In this document: piece after piece, positions 32,631 through 34,579 of the stretch
Position numbering within the stretch: the stretch's first letter is position 1
Layout: every line of letters starts with the position of its first letter
Assembly (NCBI RefSeq): GCF_002414845.1
Contig: NZ_DIAX01000058.1
Location: forward strand, 1 to 34,579
DNA: 34,579 nt
Source of the DNA: Gordonia sp. UBA5067
GTDB taxonomy: Bacteria; Actinomycetota; Actinomycetes; Mycobacteriales; Mycobacteriaceae
Reading direction: 5' to 3'
Made by a program: the position numbers and the translations under genes
Notes under the pieces: model-generated
What the model was told of the DNA's origin: nothing
Seen by the model: the letters and a program-made list of their open reading frames with translations, nothing else
Database searches by the model: none

Positions 32631-33911
32631 GTGGTAGACGTTTTCGATCGGCTGGTGGGCCAGCGCGACGTTGTCGACGAACTGCGCGCCGCGGCCAGTG
32701 GTGCGCTAACGGCTGCGCGCCGACTTGCCGAGCGGCCGTCGGGAACCGGGTCGATGCTTAGTGTCGATGCTGGTCAGAGTGGTGATTTGGCGGCCGCCGA
32801 CCGGGCGTCGATGACCCACTCCTGGTTGTTCACCGGTCCGCCCGGGTCTGGGCGGTCAGTCGCAGCCGAGTGTTTCGCAGCCGCGCTGCAATGTCACTCG
32901 GAGGCAGGGTTGGGGTGTGGCGAATGTCGCGCCTGCGCGACTGTGATGAATCGCACTCATGCCGACGTGCGACATGTGGTGCCACAGGGCCTGAGCCTTG
33001 GCGCCGCCGAGGTCCGTGAACTGGTGCAGACGGCGGCCCGCCTGCCGGCTACCGGCCGCTGGCACATCATCGTCGTCGAGGATGCCGATCGGCTTACCGA
33101 AGCAGCCGCCAATGCGCTGTTGAAAGTTGTCGAAGAGCCTCCCGCGCGCACCGTATTCCTGCTGTGCGCGCCGTCCGTCGATCCGGAGGACATCTCGGTC
33201 ACCCTCAAGTCGCGCTGCAGGCATGTCGCACTGGCGATTGCGCCGACCGCCGACATCGAGCGGGTCCTCGTCGAACGGGACGGAGTTGATCCGGCCAATG
33301 CGGCCTGGGCGGCCTCGGTGTGCGGTGGCCACATCGGCCGTGCGAAGCGGCTGGCCACCGACCAGGGCGCACGCGAGCAGCGATTGACGGCATTGGGGTT
33401 GGCCCGGGCGGCCACCGTTCCCGCGCGGGCCTACGCCGCCGCCGAAGAACTGGTCCACTCGGCCGAGGCGGCCGCCAAAGCGATCAGTGCCGAGCGCGAT
33501 GCTCGGGAGCTGGAAGAGTTGATGACGGCATTCGGCGCCGGGGGAACGGGCCGGGGGACCGCGCGGGTGATGCGCGGCAGCGCGGGGGCGATCAAGGACT
33601 TGGAGAAGCGCCAGAAGTCGCGGGCGACGCGCACGGCACGCGATGTGCTGGATCTGGCGTTGATGGATCTGGCCGGACTGTTCCGCGATGCACTCGTCGT
33701 CTCGGCGGGGGCCCGGGTTACCGCGATGCATCCCGATCAGGCCGATCAGGTCATCGGGTTGGCCGGCTATGCGTCGAGCGCCCAGCTTTTGACCTGTGTG
33801 GATGCGGTCCTCGAATGTCGCGAGGTGCTCGACCACAACGTGAAGCCGAAGTTCGCACTCGATGCGATGGTGGCGAAGATTGGGCAGTCGCTGGCGCGGG
33901 GTGGCGCGTAG
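32631..33911 (+). CDS. holB: DNA polymerase III subunit delta-prime
   Basis: 426-residue clamp-loader subunit of the AAA+ family. The P-loop is FTGPPGSGRS (67-76), with Arg where Lys is expected, as in delta-prime proteins that do not hydrolyse ATP. The four-cysteine zinc module is C88-x7-C96-x2-C99-x2-C102. The sequence continues with ADVRHVVPQG, VEDADRLTEAAANALLK (Walker-B-like) and LKSRCRHV with the SRC motif. Length is slightly above the mycobacterial 401; an insert of about 25 residues lies at 36-60 (after the first helix). GTG with TAGGGT 7 nt upstream, leaderless. Homologue: Rv3644c, which also lies next to the cyclase gene and a tRNA-Thr gene. Confidence 0.94.
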   Translation: MVDVFDRLVGQRDVVDELRAAASGALTAARRLAERPSGTGSMLSVDAGQSGDLAAADRASMTHSWLFTGPPGSGRSVAAECFAAALQCHSEAGLGCGECRACATVMNRTHADVRHVVPQGLSLGAAEVRELVQTAARLPATGRWHIIVVEDADRLTEAAANALLKVVEEPPARTVFLLCAPSVDPEDISVTLKSRCRHVALAIAPTADIERVLVERDGVDPANAAWAASVCGGHIGRAKRLATDQGAREQRLTALGLARAATVPARAYAAAEELVHSAEAAAKAISAERDARELEELMTAFGAGGTGRGTARVMRGSAGAIKDLEKRQKSRATRTARDVLDLALMDLAGLFRDALVVSAGARVTAMHPDQADQVIGLAGYASSAQLLTCVDAVLECREVLDHNVKPKFALDAMVAKIGQSLARGGA

Positions 33912-33930
33912 GGGGTCCGCGGTGATTGGG

Positions 33931-33942
33931 GTAGTCGACTAC
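33931..33942. promoter_or_regulatory. 12-bp palindrome between direct repeats upstream of the secreted-protein gene
   Basis: GTAGTCGACTAC is fully palindromic and is flanked by two copies of GTCCGCGGTG (33915-33924 and 33947-33956), 32 bp apart. Located between holB and the next gene, it may be an operator or promoter module. Confidence 0.4.
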
Positions 33943-34016
33943 TCGCGTCCGCGGTGTTCCCCGCGATGACACTGAAGTGGTTCGATCCGCATCAACCGAT
34001 TCTGGAGGTATCCCCG

Positions 34017-34457
34017 ATGAGCGCAATGAAGAAGACCCTTGTCAGCGCGGCCGCGGTGGCGGCGGCGGTGGGCGGCACGTTTTCCGTCGTGAGTCCCGCT
34101 GCGGCAGCTGACTTTCCACTCGTGGCGACGTGTGGGACCACCAACGGCCAACACTGCCCGGATATCCCGAAGAACTCGGTCAACACGTTCGGTCCGTTGG
34201 TAATGCAGTTCACCGCGAGCACGGCGGGCTGCTCGTCGCTCTCCGTGCAAATCCTCGTCGACGGTGTGCCGCGTTCCCTGAACGTCCTGAGCCCCGGACA
34301 ACAGACCCCGGCGGTGCGGGCGTGGGTCCCCTCCGGGACCCACGAGGTCGCCGTGCAGGCAGTTGGAGTCAAAGGCGGCTGCAACAGCGGCACCCTGACG
34401 GCATGGAGTGGCAAGCTGAACGTGCTGACCAACGTAGACGCACTGATGGCGAGTTGA
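34017..34457 (+). CDS. Small secreted protein of unknown function with four cysteines
   Basis: 146 residues with a clear Sec signal peptide: basic MSAMKK, a hydrophobic Ala/Val core, and cleavage probably after residue 31 (PAAAA/D). The mature part of about 115 residues contains four cysteines (C39, C47, C72, C122), enough for two disulfides, and a Gly/Ser/Thr-rich, strand-like sequence (VMQFTASTAGCSSLSVQILVDG), suggesting a small beta-sandwich outside the cell. I do not recognise the family. The start ATG 34017 has GGAGG 9 nt upstream; the open frame to 33954 is not needed. A terminator hairpin lies 24 bp after the stop. Confidence 0.8.
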   Translation: MSAMKKTLVSAAAVAAAVGGTFSVVSPAAAADFPLVATCGTTNGQHCPDIPKNSVNTFGPLVMQFTASTAGCSSLSVQILVDGVPRSLNVLSPGQQTPAVRAWVPSGTHEVAVQAVGVKGGCNSGTLTAWSGKLNVLTNVDALMAS

Positions 34458-34480
34458 CCGACTGTCCCGGACAAGCCGAC

Positions 34481-34508
34481 AGCCGCCTTCGGTGTCCCGA
34501 AGGCGGCT
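34481..34508. terminator. Terminator hairpin between the secreted-protein gene and the tRNA gene
   Basis: A perfect 12-bp stem (AGCCGCCTTCGG paired with CCGAAGGCGGCT) closes a TGTC loop. It probably serves both the secreted-protein gene and the converging tRNA transcript. There is no T-run. Confidence 0.75.
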
Positions 34509-34542
34509 GTCCGGTCGACTGGTGCGTGTCACGCGGGAGAGG

Positions 34543-34579
34543 TGGAGCCGCCTAGGAGAATCGAACTCCTGACCTATTC
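34543..34579 (-). tRNA. tRNA-Thr, 3' part (gene continues past the window)
   Basis: The minus strand reads, 5' to 3', GAATAGGTC, then the T-arm AGGAG-TTCGATT-CTCCT, then the acceptor strand AGGCGGC, discriminator T and encoded CCA. The GAATAGGTC segment is the 3' side of an anticodon stem like that of actinobacterial tRNA-Thr(CGT), and the M. tuberculosis segment also has a tRNA-Thr gene beside holB. The anticodon itself lies outside the window, so the identity is inferred. Confidence 0.75.

Noticed and set aside
32699..32700. Loss of the P-loop Lys in delta-prime as a defect
   Set aside because: Delta-prime subunits do not hydrolyse ATP and commonly have altered P-loops, so GPPGSGRS is not a sign of decay.

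Overview
The window is GC-rich, densely packed chromosomal DNA from an actinobacterium of the order Mycobacteriales. A Gordonia-like genome would fit, but the genus cannot be fixed from sequence reading alone. The evidence is a set of lineage-typical genes (WhiB4, MarP, Crp of the Rv3676 type, Ssd, a 6C RNA, a DUF4244 pilin). From memory, their order largely mirrors the Mycobacterium tuberculosis Rv3682-Rv3644c segment, read in the opposite direction. I see no insertion sequence, prophage or CRISPR array.

Layout. 1-4.7 kb: a class A penicillin-binding protein (PonA2 type, cut by the left edge, minus strand), a divergent whiB4, and two coupled Get3/ArsA-like ATPases (minus). 4.75-6.3 kb: a plus-strand run of DUF4177, RidA-like and metallo-beta-lactamase-fold genes that converges on crp. 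7.1-11.1 kb: a small membrane protein (minus), then a plus-strand, overlapping run of nth, a TlpA-like thioredoxin, a NUDIX hydrolase and marP. 11.1-14.6 kb (minus): acsA, a two-helix holin-like membrane protein and an EphE-like hydrolase. 14.8-17.1 kb: a Fic-like protein with a degraded active-site motif, a gene-free stretch with regulatory-looking sites, a membrane-anchored HAD phosphatase (minus), and a 6C small RNA with its own promoter. 17.3-18.3 kb: a secreted lipase. 18.5-23.1 kb: a compact Tad-like pilus/secretion operon (Ssd/CpaE-like, TadA ATPase, TadB, TadC, DUF4244 pilin, TadE and a TadE-like protein), every junction overlapping except the one before the pilin gene. 23.2-27.8 kb: a pirin, a DECH helicase with a DUF1998-type cysteine cluster (minus), cspA and a conserved hypothetical. 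27.9-34.6 kb: topA, a membrane adenylate cyclase (minus), the DNA polymerase III delta-prime subunit, a small secreted protein and the 3' end of a tRNA-Thr (minus).

How the parts relate. The adenylate cyclase makes cAMP and Crp is the cAMP receptor, so both halves of a cAMP circuit lie in this window. A textbook match to the mycobacterial CRP operator lies in the gene-free stretch near 15.9 kb. PonA2, MarP and the EphE/holin-like pair belong to envelope maintenance and acid or oxidative stress. Nth, the helicase, TopA and delta-prime serve DNA repair and replication. The Tad-like operon has no prepilin peptidase in the window.

A strong recurrent signal is a TANNNT-type -10 element placed 6-7 nt before the start codon at about ten genes, which points to leaderless transcripts and was used to choose several starts. 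The most interesting items are the Fic-like pseudoenzyme, the exact 36-bp in-frame tandem repeat at the start of nth, the regulatory island between two gene 3' ends at 15.66-16.0 kb, the 6C RNA, and the Tad-like system with an RNA hairpin just before its pilin gene.
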